Origin: CAZQYC01 sp043746555
Lineage (GTDB): Bacteria; Pseudomonadota; Gammaproteobacteria; Steroidobacterales; Steroidobacteraceae
Direction of reading: 5' to 3'
Length of the DNA: 21,644 nt
Assembly: GCA_043746555.1 (NCBI GenBank)
Contig: JAYTQU010000174.1
Location: 1-21,644 of the forward strand
Within the stretch, counting starts at the first letter, position 1, and the number at the start of each line of letters is the position of its first letter. Shown piece by piece: positions 7,510 through 14,748 of the stretch. The position numbers and the translations under genes are program-made. Under the pieces are notes generated by a model. It was not told the DNA's origin and did no database searches. It saw only the letters and a list, made by a program, of their open reading frames with translations.

Positions 7510-7537
7510 AAAAGCCGGCGTTCACGCCGGCTTTTTT
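7510..7537 (+). terminator. Intrinsic terminator of the rpsU-rpoD operon
   Basis: AAAAGCCGGCG (7510-7520) and CGCCGGCTTTTTT (7525-7537) form a perfect stem with a TTCA loop, running straight into a T-tract. It lies 28 bases after the rpoD stop. The upstream A-run means it may also work weakly on the opposite strand. Confidence 0.92.
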
Positions 7538-7686
7538 ATGGATCTGTCGACCACTTACAGACATCACAGAATTGTAAATTCTTGATACTGATGCGGTAAT
7601 CTCCTCAATAACCCACTGGGCAACGCCGACAGTTTGATAGACAATCTCCGCTCAGACAGGGCTGACCGACCGCATTACAAACGACT

Positions 7687-8877
7687 ATGACTACTACAAA
7701 GACAGAGACGACAACTGCGGCAACCGAAAGCTCGCCGCCGCGCGCAGCGCTCAACTGGGTTTCAATCATCGTTATTGGCGTCACTAATCTGTGCGCCCTC
7801 ACTATTGTGCCGTGGTACGGCATTGCGTACGGCTACAGCGCTGCGTCTTGGATTTGGTTTGCCGTGTTCGCGATCGCTAACGGCATGTCGATCACCGCCG
7901 GCTATCATCGGCTCTGGTCGCATCGCGCGTACAACGCGCATTGGCTCGTGCGACTGCCGCTTATGCTGTTCGGCTCGATGGCGTTGCAAAACTCGATTCT
8001 GGTGTGGTCATCGAATCACCGCGTTCATCATCAACACGTGGACGATAACGAGCGCGATCCGTATTCCGCCAAACGAGGCTTTTGGTTTTCCCATGTTGGC
8101 TGGATGCTGCGCAACTATCCAAGTTCGAAAACCGATTTATCGAACGTGCGCGATTTGCAAAACGATCCGTTGGTGGCATTCCAACATCGCTTTTACTTAC
8201 CGCTGGTGTTGCTCGTCAACTTTGGATTCGTACTGCTGGCGGGATGGCTGTCTAATGATCTATGGGGCGTCTTCTGGCTCGCGGGCGTTGCCCGCATTGT
8301 GTTCAGTCACCACGTCACCTGGTTCATCAACTCGCTTGCGCATTGGTGGGGCAATCAACCGTACACCGACAAGAATACGGCGCGCGATAACGCAATCCTC
8401 GCGTTCATGACCTACGGCGAGGGCTATCACAACTTTCATCATCTCTATGCCAACGACTATCGCAACGGCGTGCGCTGGTGGCAGTGGGATCCGACCAAGT
8501 GGTTGATTGCCGGATTCTCGTACACCGGCTTAACCAGCAACTTGCGCCGCATTCCCGATGTCACGATTCAGCAGTCGCGCTTGGCGATGCAGTTCCAAAA
8601 ATTGGAGCAGAAGCTCGCTAATCAGAAGCATCGGCTGCATCTGCACAATCCCATCGATATGGAAAAATTGCGCGCGCAATTGACGCACGAAGCCGAAGCG
8701 TTTCGCGCCACGTTGGCGGAATGGGCCAAGGTTCGCGATGCGTGGTATGCCGAAGCGCGCGAGCGGTTGATGGTGCGCTGGGAACAGGCAAATTTTCGCG
8801 CACATACGCGCGAGGTGCTGTATCGGCTGCGCATGCAACATCGCCGCTTGCAAATGCTCAACGCGCAATTTGCGTAG
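7687..8877 (+). CDS. Membrane fatty acid desaturase (acyl-CoA/acyl-lipid delta-9 type) with C-terminal helical extension
   Basis: This is a di-iron membrane desaturase that would introduce a double bond into saturated acyl chains, adjusting membrane fluidity. All three His boxes are present: HRLWSH (74-79), HRVHHQH (111-117) and HNFHH (248-252). Hydrophobic membrane segments lie at about 23-45, 55-75, 90-105, 160-190 and 195-215. From about residue 285 to 396 the chain becomes hydrophilic and helix-rich (QFQKLEQKLANQKHRL, then many Arg/Glu), with likely coiled-coil character; this tail is not needed for the catalytic fold. No strong Shine-Dalgarno precedes the ATG. About 150 bases separate it from the rpoD terminator, so it should have its own promoter, which I could not place with confidence. 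Confidence 0.88.
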   Translation: MTTTKTETTTAATESSPPRAALNWVSIIVIGVTNLCALTIVPWYGIAYGYSAASWIWFAVFAIANGMSITAGYHRLWSHRAYNAHWLVRLPLMLFGSMALQNSILVWSSNHRVHHQHVDDNERDPYSAKRGFWFSHVGWMLRNYPSSKTDLSNVRDLQNDPLVAFQHRFYLPLVLLVNFGFVLLAGWLSNDLWGVFWLAGVARIVFSHHVTWFINSLAHWWGNQPYTDKNTARDNAILAFMTYGEGYHNFHHLYANDYRNGVRWWQWDPTKWLIAGFSYTGLTSNLRRIPDVTIQQSRLAMQFQKLEQKLANQKHRLHLHNPIDMEKLRAQLTHEAEAFRATLAEWAKVRDAWYAEARERLMVRWEQANFRAHTREVLYRLRMQHRRLQMLNAQFA

Positions 8878-8885
8878 CGAAATGC

Positions 8886-8974
8886 GCGAGGTGGTAAGTG
8901 GCGAGGGCGTGAGGTAGTCCGATCAGCACGCTCTCGTATTTCGATTTCACCATCTGACGATCTCGCAATTTCAC
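8886..8974. repeat. 8-bp-periodic inverted repeat element (copy C)
   Basis: The right arm, read on the minus strand from 8974 to 8943, is four 8-mers: GTGAAATT, GCGAGATC, GTCAGATG and GTGAAATC. The left arm on the plus strand reads GCGAGGTG, GTAAGTG (7 bases), GCGAGGGC, GTGAGGTA and GTCCGATC (8886-8924). Both arms point inward, so the element is an imperfect inverted repeat. It lies between the converging desaturase and MFS genes, and its outermost GTGA supplies the TGA stop of the MFS gene (8971-8973). It may form a hairpin and act as a two-way termination or mRNA-stability element, which is inference. Confidence 0.65.
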
Positions 8975-10275
8975 GCTTGTAGCGGCCTGCCCTTCGTCTC
9001 CATCGCGAACGGCAACAGCAACAACGCAGCGAGCGGAATAAATCCTACGTAGAACAGCGTCTCGATCGCGCGTCCCTTTGCCGCGATGCTGCCAACGACA
9101 AAAGGTCCGGCGGCAGCAAGCACACGACCGATGTTGAAACAAAAACCCGCGCCCGTTGCGCGCAATCGCGTGGGAAACACTTCGGGAAGATAGAAGGTGA
9201 ACGCACCGGCAACGCCGAATACGACCAGGCCAATCGGAAAGTAGAAGTACACGCGCGTCGCGGTCGGCATATCGAAACCGAACGCCGCAAAGATACTCGC
9301 GGCCGACAACACGAAGTACACGGCGAACATCGCGCGTCGACCGAATCGTTTCGCGATTGGAATCGTGAGCAGCGTGCCGATTAAGCCGCCCAAATTAAAC
9401 CAAAAGGTCGCGCGAAATTTCCATTCCTCAACGAGCGACGCAATAGCTGTTCCCACCAGTCCGCGCTCCTGCGCCGCCGTCTGCGCCCATCCGCTCACGA
9501 CGACCGGAATGAAAGCGTTGCAACTCCACCAAGTGAGCAAAGATACCGTCGAAAATAGTGCGCCCACAATGACGATACGTCGATACTGCGGAGAAAATAA
9601 CTCGCGTAACCGCGCAGTGGATTCGATGGACGCTGCTCCGTGCGCCTTTTTCCAGCGCTCCGGTTCTTCGACAAACAATCGCACCAGCAACGCAACCGCT
9701 GCCGGCACGAGACCGAACAAAAATACGTAGCGCCACGAAGTTTCCGGTGACCCCGGCAACCATACGCCGGCAATTTGGAAATTGACGAACGTCGCGAGAA
9801 ACAATCCCATCGGCGACGCCGTATAGAGCAGCGCGCCCGCCTCCACTCGACGTCGCTCCGGCATGGATTCCGCCACCATCGCGGTGCCTGCCGCCCATTC
9901 GCCGCCGATTCCTAAGCTCGCGACGATGCGAAACACAATCAGCGTTTCAAGATTAGGCGCGGCGGCGCAAGCAGCCGTGCCGCAGGCATACACCAACATC
10001 GTCAACATCATCGTGCGCAAACGTCCAATGCGATCGCAAAGCACGCCGAATAGCACACCGCCCGCGGCCCATCCAAGTAACAGCAGCGAGGTAAGTACAC
10101 CCGTCCAATAAAGTGTGGCAGCCGTGGCCTCGGGAGAACCAATCGTCAGTCCGAGTAGCGTCGGAACACAATTTGGCGCCACATAGCCGAAGATTAGCGC
10201 ATCGAATACGTCGAAACCCCAACCTAGCCAAGCGGCGAACAAGACGGTCCAGTGTTTGCGCGTGAGGTCGAACAT
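8971..10275 (-). CDS. MFS transporter, probably organic-acid or sugar-acid proton symporter
   Basis: A 434-residue major facilitator superfamily protein with 12 hydrophobic segments. It opens MFDLTRKHWTVLFAAWLGWG followed by FDVFDALIFGYVAP, typical of the aromatic/sialic/organic-acid symporter branch. The loop 2-3 signature is GVLFGVLCDRIGRLR, and RIVASLGIGGEWAAGTAMVAE is the conserved helix 4-5 region. EEPERWKK sits in the central cytoplasmic loop. The second half shows IAKRFGRRAMFA and LPEVFPTRLRATGAGFCFNIGR, as in the same branch. The substrate cannot be read from sequence, and no catabolic genes adjoin it. The stop codon is contributed by repeat copy C. No clear Shine-Dalgarno is visible before the ATG at 10275. 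Confidence 0.85.
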   Translation of the reverse strand: MFDLTRKHWTVLFAAWLGWGFDVFDALIFGYVAPNCVPTLLGLTIGSPEATAATLYWTGVLTSLLLLGWAAGGVLFGVLCDRIGRLRTMMLTMLVYACGTAACAAAPNLETLIVFRIVASLGIGGEWAAGTAMVAESMPERRRVEAGALLYTASPMGLFLATFVNFQIAGVWLPGSPETSWRYVFLFGLVPAAVALLVRLFVEEPERWKKAHGAASIESTARLRELFSPQYRRIVIVGALFSTVSLLTWWSCNAFIPVVVSGWAQTAAQERGLVGTAIASLVEEWKFRATFWFNLGGLIGTLLTIPIAKRFGRRAMFAVYFVLSAASIFAAFGFDMPTATRVYFYFPIGLVVFGVAGAFTFYLPEVFPTRLRATGAGFCFNIGRVLAAAGPFVVGSIAAKGRAIETLFYVGFIPLAALLLLPFAMETKGRPLQA

Positions 10276-10413
10276 CGGCTAGCGATAAGCGTTTGCGGAG
10301 AGTGCGGATTGTTGTTGGATTTATCGCGATGGAAGCTGTCGTTAAGCGTATCGCACTTCCTTAATAACCGAAACGGATGAATCACCAAGAACACTCGCCG
10401 CCCAATCCAGCTC

Positions 10414-10797
10414 TTGCTTGGTTGCGTCAGTCTTTCGGTCGCTCCTTTGGCGTCGGCAGTCGATCTATCGACCTATAACGGTAGCCAACTGTTTGCGCGC
10501 TTCTGCGCCAGTTGTCATGGCCGCACTGGACAAGGCGATGGTCCGGTTTCATCGAGTCTGGCCGTCATGGTGCCGGATCTCACGCGAATCGCCAAACGGC
10601 ATGGCGGGCAATTTCCGACTGAACGGATGTACCAAATTATTGATGGCCGACTGACGCGGCCTCCACACGGCACGCGCGATATGCCGGTATGGGGCTGGGA
10701 GTTCTCTCGAGTCGACGGCGACGACGCGGCCGCCAAGGCACGGGCCGACGAAGTAATCGCAAAACTGGTTGAGTATTTGCGCTCTGTACAAAAGTAG
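10414..10797 (+). CDS. Small secreted c-type cytochrome (monohaem); start uncertain
   Basis: A single-domain cytochrome c for periplasmic electron transfer. The haem-attachment motif is CASCH (residues 31-35 from the TTG at 10414), followed by GRTGQGDGP and a likely axial Met90 in DMPVWG. The LASA at 12-15 looks like a signal-peptidase site. From this TTG the leader lacks the usual basic N-terminus. The same frame upstream encodes TKNTRRPIQ, ideal signal-peptide residues, but has only ATC at 10381 before an in-frame TGA. An ATG at 10377 lies one base out of frame. So the start may be TTG 10414 or a rare ATC, or there is a one-base error or frameshift at 10380-10381. The redox partner is unknown; no oxidase genes are nearby. 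Confidence 0.8.
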   Translation: MLGCVSLSVAPLASAVDLSTYNGSQLFARFCASCHGRTGQGDGPVSSSLAVMVPDLTRIAKRHGGQFPTERMYQIIDGRLTRPPHGTRDMPVWGWEFSRVDGDDAAAKARADEVIAKLVEYLRSVQK

Positions 10798-10907
10798 GGA
10801 ACCAAATTGGGAGCAAATGTCACCTACGATGGTCAAATCAAAGCATTTTCGGTAATACTCGCGTCTGGTACTCGCCCCGCCCTCGCCGAGTACTTGGAGG
10901 TACTGTT

Positions 10908-11513
10908 ATGAAACGCCCAACCCTATTCGCCGCACGCGGTCTGCCGATGCTCGCCGCTTTGCTTATTCTTACTGCGTGCGCCACACCGGGACCGGTGATT
11001 CACAGCGACTACGATCGCGCCGTAAATTTTTCGTCGTACAAAACTTTCGGTTTTCCGCAAAACACCGGCACCGATCGCGGCGGTTACACCACGCTAATCA
11101 CGAGTCATTTCAAAGATGCGGTGCGCCGCGAGATGAGCGCGCGCGGTTACGTTTATGCGGAATCCTCGCCAGACTTGTTGGTAAATTTCTATAACGAGTT
11201 GCACGACAAGACCGACGTGTATTCGCGGCCGGGCTGGGGGACATCCGGTTTCTGGGGATTCGGCTACGGGCGTCCGCGCTATGGACTCTATAGCGCTTGG
11301 CCTTTCTACTTCGATCAAGACATCGACGTCGTGCAGTACAAGAGTGGAGTGATCAAACTCGATGTGGTCGACGCGGCAAAAAAACAGGTCGTGTGGGAAG
11401 CCAACGTCGAAGAGCGACTAACCGATCAAGCACAGGATAACCCGCAACCACTCATCGAGCGATTGGTGACGGAGTTGTTCCGCAAATTTCCGCGCTCCGC
11501 GACGCCCAACTAA
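10908..11513 (+). CDS. Outer-membrane-type lipoprotein, DUF4136-like
   Basis: A 201-residue lipoprotein. The start MKRPTLFAARGLPMLAALLILTAC gives a basic n-region, a hydrophobic core and a lipobox (LTAC) whose Cys24 would be lipidated. After it come HSDYDRAVNFSSYKTFGF, a conserved DUF4136 opening, then DAVRREMSARGYVYAESSPDLLVNFY, also typical of that family, a Gly/Tyr/Trp-rich stretch (RPGWG, FWGFGYGRPRYG) and a closing IERLVTELFRKFPR. The function of this family is not established. GGAGG at 10896-10900 sits seven bases before the ATG and fixes the start. It stands alone on the plus strand between the cytochrome and the GFA gene, about 110 bases after the cytochrome stop. Confidence 0.85.
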   Translation: MKRPTLFAARGLPMLAALLILTACATPGPVIHSDYDRAVNFSSYKTFGFPQNTGTDRGGYTTLITSHFKDAVRREMSARGYVYAESSPDLLVNFYNELHDKTDVYSRPGWGTSGFWGFGYGRPRYGLYSAWPFYFDQDIDVVQYKSGVIKLDVVDAAKKQVVWEANVEERLTDQAQDNPQPLIERLVTELFRKFPRSATPN

Positions 11514-11613
11514 ATTATTCCAATCTTTCTGCGCGCCGGTCACTCGAATAACAGGTGGCTTGTCATTCTCGCCGCTGTACGCGAATATCTCCCGCTGCCA
11601 ATGGGAGATAGTC

Positions 11614-11994
11614 ATGTTGAAAATGTATGAAGGCGGCTGTCATTGCGGAGCCGTGCGCTTTCGCGTACGCAGCGATTTCGCGCGAATATCGGATTGCAAT
11701 TGCTCGATGTGTGCGAAGAAGGGGTTTGTGCATCTCATCGTGCCGCTTTCGCAATTCGAATTGGTAAGCGGCAAAGACAACCTGACGACTTACACCTTCA
11801 ACACGGGTGTCGCTAAACACACCTTCTGCAAAACCTGCGGCATTCACTCCTTCTACACGCCGCGGTCCGATCCCGACAAAGTCGATGTCAACGTGCGCTG
11901 CTTGGACAATGTCGATCTCGACACCATTACAATCACGCCCTTCGACGGACAGAACTGGGAGTCATCCTACGCTGCAAAACAACACCTACCATGA
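11614..11994 (+). CDS. GFA / CENP-V-fold zinc protein
   Basis: A 126-residue protein of the family named after the glutathione-dependent formaldehyde-activating enzyme. The zinc-binding cysteines are in order: Cys9 and Cys11 (GGCHCGAV), Cys28, Cys30 and Cys33 (CNCSMC), and Cys72 and Cys75 (CKTCG). The enzyme role is doubtful for many relatives, so the safe call is the fold. The frame is open from 11560, but GGGAGA at 11603-11608 with a 5-base gap points to the ATG at 11614, where homology begins. Its stop overlaps the next gene's start in an ATGA, so it is probably translated together with the KgtP-like permease. A divergent paralogue lies at 14749-15150. Confidence 0.9.
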   Translation: MLKMYEGGCHCGAVRFRVRSDFARISDCNCSMCAKKGFVHLIVPLSQFELVSGKDNLTTYTFNTGVAKHTFCKTCGIHSFYTPRSDPDKVDVNVRCLDNVDLDTITITPFDGQNWESSYAAKQHLP

Positions 11995-13295
11995 CTGCGG
12001 CGAGGAACTCGACTGCACCGCTCACGCCCGCGGCGCGAATTAGATCCATTTTCAGCGGATCGATCGGCAATCTCGTCGAGTGGTACGACTGGTACGTGTA
12101 CTCGGCATTTGCTTTGTACTTTGCGAAATCGTTCTTTCCCAAAGGCGATCAAACTGTGCAGCTGCTCAACACGGCAGCGGTATTCGCGATTGGATTCTTG
12201 ATGCGACCCATCGGCGGTTGGCTATTCGGTATGTATGCTGATCGCGCCGGACGCAAAGCCGCACTGGTACTTTCTGTCCTCCTCATGTGCGGGGGCTCGT
12301 TGCTGATCGCCGTGACGCCGAGCTATGCGGTGATCGGCTTTTGGGCGCCGGTGCTGTTGATCGTTGCGCGCCTGCTGCAGGGGTTAAGTGTTGGCGGGGA
12401 GTATGGAACATCGGCGACGTATCTCAGCGAAATCGCCACGACGGAGCGTCGCGGGTTCTATGCGAGCTTTCAATACGTCACGCTCATCATGGGGCAATTG
12501 CTGGCGCTCGCCGTCCTCATTTTGTTGCAGCAAGTGTTTCTCACCAACACGCAACTTGAAAGCTGGGGTTGGCGAATTCCATTTTTTATTGGCGCATTGT
12601 GCGCCCTCTACGCGCTCTATCTACGTCGTAACATGTTCGAGACGGAATCGTTCGCCAAGCAAAGCAATATCGGCCGCAAGCAAGGCAGCATGACCGAACT
12701 GCTAAAACACCCGCGAGCGCTGCTTACTGTGCTTGGCCTCACGATGGGCGGCACAGTCGCGTTCTACACCTACACGACTTATATGCAGCTTTTTCTCGTC
12801 AATACTGCGGGCATGACCAAGGCGACGGCGACACTGATCAACGCCGCCACGTTGTTTCTCTACATGTTGTTGCAACCGATGGTTGGCGCGCTATCGGACC
12901 GCATCGGGCGCAGACCGATCCTCATGGCGTTCGGCATTCTCGGCACGCTTGCGACTCTACCTCTGCTGTACGGCATCGGTCATGCCTCATCGCCCGCGTC
13001 GGCATTCTTTTTGATCATGGCGGCGTTGTGCATCGTCAGCGGCTACACCGCGATCAATGCAGTCGTCAAAGCAGAACTATTTCCCGTCCACATCCGCGCC
13101 ATCGGTGTTGGTCTACCGTACTCGATTGCCGTCTCTGTGTTCGGCGGAACGGCATCCGCCATCGCACTTTGGTTCAAAACCGAAAATAAGGAAAGCGGTT
13201 TCTACTGGTACGTCACCGCGTGCATTGCATGCTCGTTGATTGTCTATGCAACCATGAAAGACACGAAGACGCACTCACTGATCGATCGCGACTAG
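11991..13295 (+). CDS. KgtP-like alpha-ketoglutarate / dicarboxylate MHS-family permease
   Basis: A 434-residue MFS transporter of the metabolite:H+ symporter branch. Its segments closely follow E. coli KgtP as I recall it: GSIGNLVEWYDWYVYSAFAL, FLMRPIGGWLFGMYADRAGR, LLQGLSVGGEYGTSATYLSE, then GFYASFQYVTLIMGQLLAL, WGWRIPFFIGAL, FYTYTTYMQLFLVNTAGM and QPMVGALSDRIGRRP. Two Asp-Arg-x-Gly-Arg loops and 12 hydrophobic segments are visible. It probably imports 2-oxoglutarate or a related acid with protons. Its ATG overlaps the GFA stop (ATGA), indicating coupling. It converges with the ribH2 gene 22 bases beyond its stop, and I see no clear terminator in that gap. Confidence 0.88.
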   Translation: MTAARNSTAPLTPAARIRSIFSGSIGNLVEWYDWYVYSAFALYFAKSFFPKGDQTVQLLNTAAVFAIGFLMRPIGGWLFGMYADRAGRKAALVLSVLLMCGGSLLIAVTPSYAVIGFWAPVLLIVARLLQGLSVGGEYGTSATYLSEIATTERRGFYASFQYVTLIMGQLLALAVLILLQQVFLTNTQLESWGWRIPFFIGALCALYALYLRRNMFETESFAKQSNIGRKQGSMTELLKHPRALLTVLGLTMGGTVAFYTYTTYMQLFLVNTAGMTKATATLINAATLFLYMLLQPMVGALSDRIGRRPILMAFGILGTLATLPLLYGIGHASSPASAFFLIMAALCIVSGYTAINAVVKAELFPVHIRAIGVGLPYSIAVSVFGGTASAIALWFKTENKESGFYWYVTACIACSLIVYATMKDTKTHSLIDRD

Positions 13296-13317
13296 CGGCT
13301 TTTCGTTGATCGCTTCC

Positions 13318-13806
13318 TTAGACCAGCACACGAGATATTTTCTCCAAGCTCAGCAGCGTCTCTGCACACGCGTTCGCTGCTTCCACACCTTTGAGCTTGA
13401 GATGTTCGCGAAAAAACGCACGATGCGTTTCGTGCTCGTGAAATTGATGCGGCGTGAGGACTACCGAAAGCACGGGCACTTCTGTTTCTAATTGCACTTG
13501 CATGAGTGCATTAATGATCGTCGTCGCGACAAAATCGTGGCGATAGATACCGCCGTCTACGACAAACCCGTTTGCAACGATGGCCGCATACTTGCCGCTT
13601 TTCGCGAGCAGTTTCGCGTGCAACGGAATTTCGAACGCACCGGGAACGTCGAAGCAGTCAATACTATTTTTTGCGTATCCCAATTTTGCAATTGTGCGCA
13701 TGAACGACTGACGACAGCCGAGTAAAATATCCTTGTGCCAGGACGACTGAATAAAAGCGATGCGCGCTTGGCTAGACTTATCGGCAGATACTCGACGCGG
13801 ATTCAT
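13318..13806 (-). CDS. ribH2: 6,7-dimethyl-8-ribityllumazine synthase, type II (RibH2-like)
   Basis: Lumazine synthase condenses the ribityl-aminouracil with dihydroxybutanone phosphate, the penultimate riboflavin step. Visible landmarks of the 162-residue protein are the FIQSSWHKDI substrate loop, VPGAFEIPLHAKLLAKSGKYAAIVANG, then VVDGGIYRHDFVA in place of the type I GxVIxGxTxHFxxV segment, and VLSVVLTPHQFHEHETH. The last two are marks of the type II enzyme described in Rhizobiales such as Brucella and Mesorhizobium, which form decamers and often act as a second copy. GAGG at 13814-13817 lies seven bases before the ATG. The gene has a long leader with an FMN riboswitch, so its expression should fall when FMN is high. 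No other rib gene is present here. Confidence 0.9.
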   Translation of the reverse strand: MNPRRVSADKSSQARIAFIQSSWHKDILLGCRQSFMRTIAKLGYAKNSIDCFDVPGAFEIPLHAKLLAKSGKYAAIVANGFVVDGGIYRHDFVATTIINALMQVQLETEVPVLSVVLTPHQFHEHETHRAFFREHLKLKGVEAANACAETLLSLEKISRVLV

Positions 13807-13833
13807 GCTATTTCCTCATGTGAATGCAGAATC
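13800..13833 (-). promoter_or_regulatory. Predicted start-codon hairpin of ribH2
   Basis: On the minus strand GATTC-TGC (13833-13826) can pair with GCA-T-GAATC (13808-13800), one bulged T apart, giving about eight pairs. The Shine-Dalgarno GAGG falls in the loop and the ATG in the 3' strand of the stem. Another perfect hairpin, CGGTCC/GGACCG (13859-13878, 8-nt loop), lies between it and the riboswitch and has no T-tract. Together they suggest translational rather than termination control by the riboswitch. Confidence 0.35.
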
Positions 13834-13889
13834 GGGGCGTCGACAGTCGCATATACGCCGGTCCATCTCATTGGACCGCGTAAATGTCG

Positions 13890-14081
13890 TTGTTCGCTCT
13901 CGTAACCGGACTCGAGTTAGACCAGCCTATTTGCCAAACTAACTTCTCACCGTCGGCTTCGGAATCGCACCGAATCTGCTTGTCCTTGGTGATCAATCAA
14001 GATCGCCAAGCGCTCGCGGGCTACTGAAGTTGCAACTTCGGATTACCGCCGGTGGGGAATTGCACCCCGCCCCGAGAACAA
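13890..14081 (-). promoter_or_regulatory. FMN riboswitch (RFN element) controlling ribH2
   Basis: On the minus strand the conserved aptamer pieces appear in order: GGGGCGGGGTGCAATTCCCC, then ACCGGCGGTAATC, AGTAGCCCGCGAGCG, CAGATTCGGTGCGATTCCG with AAGCCGACGGT, and a GAGTCCGG segment with ACGAGAG. The closing P1 stem is TTGTTC (14081-14076) with GAACAA (13895-13890). These match the FMN-sensing aptamer class. The aptamer ends about 84 bases before the ribH2 start. The whole 13807-14166 gap holds this element, the start-region hairpins and a short stretch facing the YaiI gene. A TATAAT at 14116-14121 has no well-spaced -35 on either strand. Confidence 0.95.
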
Positions 14082-14166
14082 TGATCGTTGACGAATACCG
14101 TCAGCGATCGAGACATATAATGCCGTTAACGCATCACGCTGCGCAACTCCTACGCAACCCACACAG

Positions 14167-14616
14167 ATGAAGATTTGGATCGACGCCGACGCCTGCCCCA
14201 ATGCCATCAAGGACATCTTGTTTCGCGCTGCGGAGTGAACGCAGATCGAACTCACGCTCGTTGCCAATCAAGCCATGCGCCTGCCGCGATCGCCATACAT
14301 AACATTCGTGCAAGTTGCCGCGGGGTTAGATGTTGCCGACAAACGCATCGTCGAGTTAATGCGGGCAGGCGACCTGGTCGTCACCGCAGATATACCGTTA
14401 GTGGCGACGGTGATCGAAATGCAAGGTGTTGCGCTCAACCCGCGCGGTGAGTTGTACACGAACGAAAACATTCGCGAACGATTGTCGATGCGCAACTTTA
14501 TGGACGAACTCCGCGGCAGCGGAGTCGCTACCGGCGGGCCGCCCGTATTGTCGGTAAAAGATCGGCAGGTATTCGCCAACAAACTCGATGCGTGGATTGC
14601 GAAGCGAAAGCTGTAA
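14167..14616 (+). pseudogene. yaiI: YaiI/YqxD (DUF188) family gene with an in-frame TGA
   Basis: From the ATG at 14167 the frame reads MKIWIDADACPNAIKDILFRAAE, then TGA (14236-14238, codon 24), then TQIELTLVANQAMRLP and onward without further damage to 14616. E. coli YaiI, as I recall it, has RAAERTQ at this point, so a CGA-to-TGA change (one C-to-T) explains the stop. The rest keeps family blocks: AAGLDVADKRIVELMRAGDLV, TADIPLVATVIE, ALNPRGELYT, RLSMRNFMDELRGSGVATGG. The family function is unknown, though the N-terminal Asp pair (IDADACP) resembles PIN-like nucleases. Restart at ATG 14275 would lose that motif. It could be a fresh pseudogene, a read-through gene or a sequencing error. Confidence 0.88.
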
Positions 14617-14748
14617 CACGTCCACTATTGTTCGCCAGCGCCATGATGAAGATCGGAACAAAATCGTTTTGTCTGCGTTACGCGGGGAGCAATGCAGCAG
14701 AAGAGTAGGTTGCTCAATCGCGTCGTCCGCGGAGAGTTTGACGCTCCT

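Noticed and set aside
7775..8410. 211-codon plus-strand frame inside the desaturase gene
   Set aside because: It is a frame-shifted shadow rich in Cys, Arg and Ile with no motif; the desaturase frame has all His boxes.
13306..13725. Plus-strand frames opposite ribH2
   Set aside because: They are shadows of a gene with clear lumazine-synthase motifs and a riboswitch on the opposite strand.
14088..14121. TTGACG and TATAAT as a promoter for the YaiI gene
   Set aside because: The spacer is 22 bases, too long for sigma-70; the TATAAT may be used with another -35, but I cannot place one.
14236..14238. TGA in the YaiI gene as a selenocysteine codon
   Set aside because: The family has Arg here, not Cys, and I see no convincing SECIS-like hairpin directly after the TGA.
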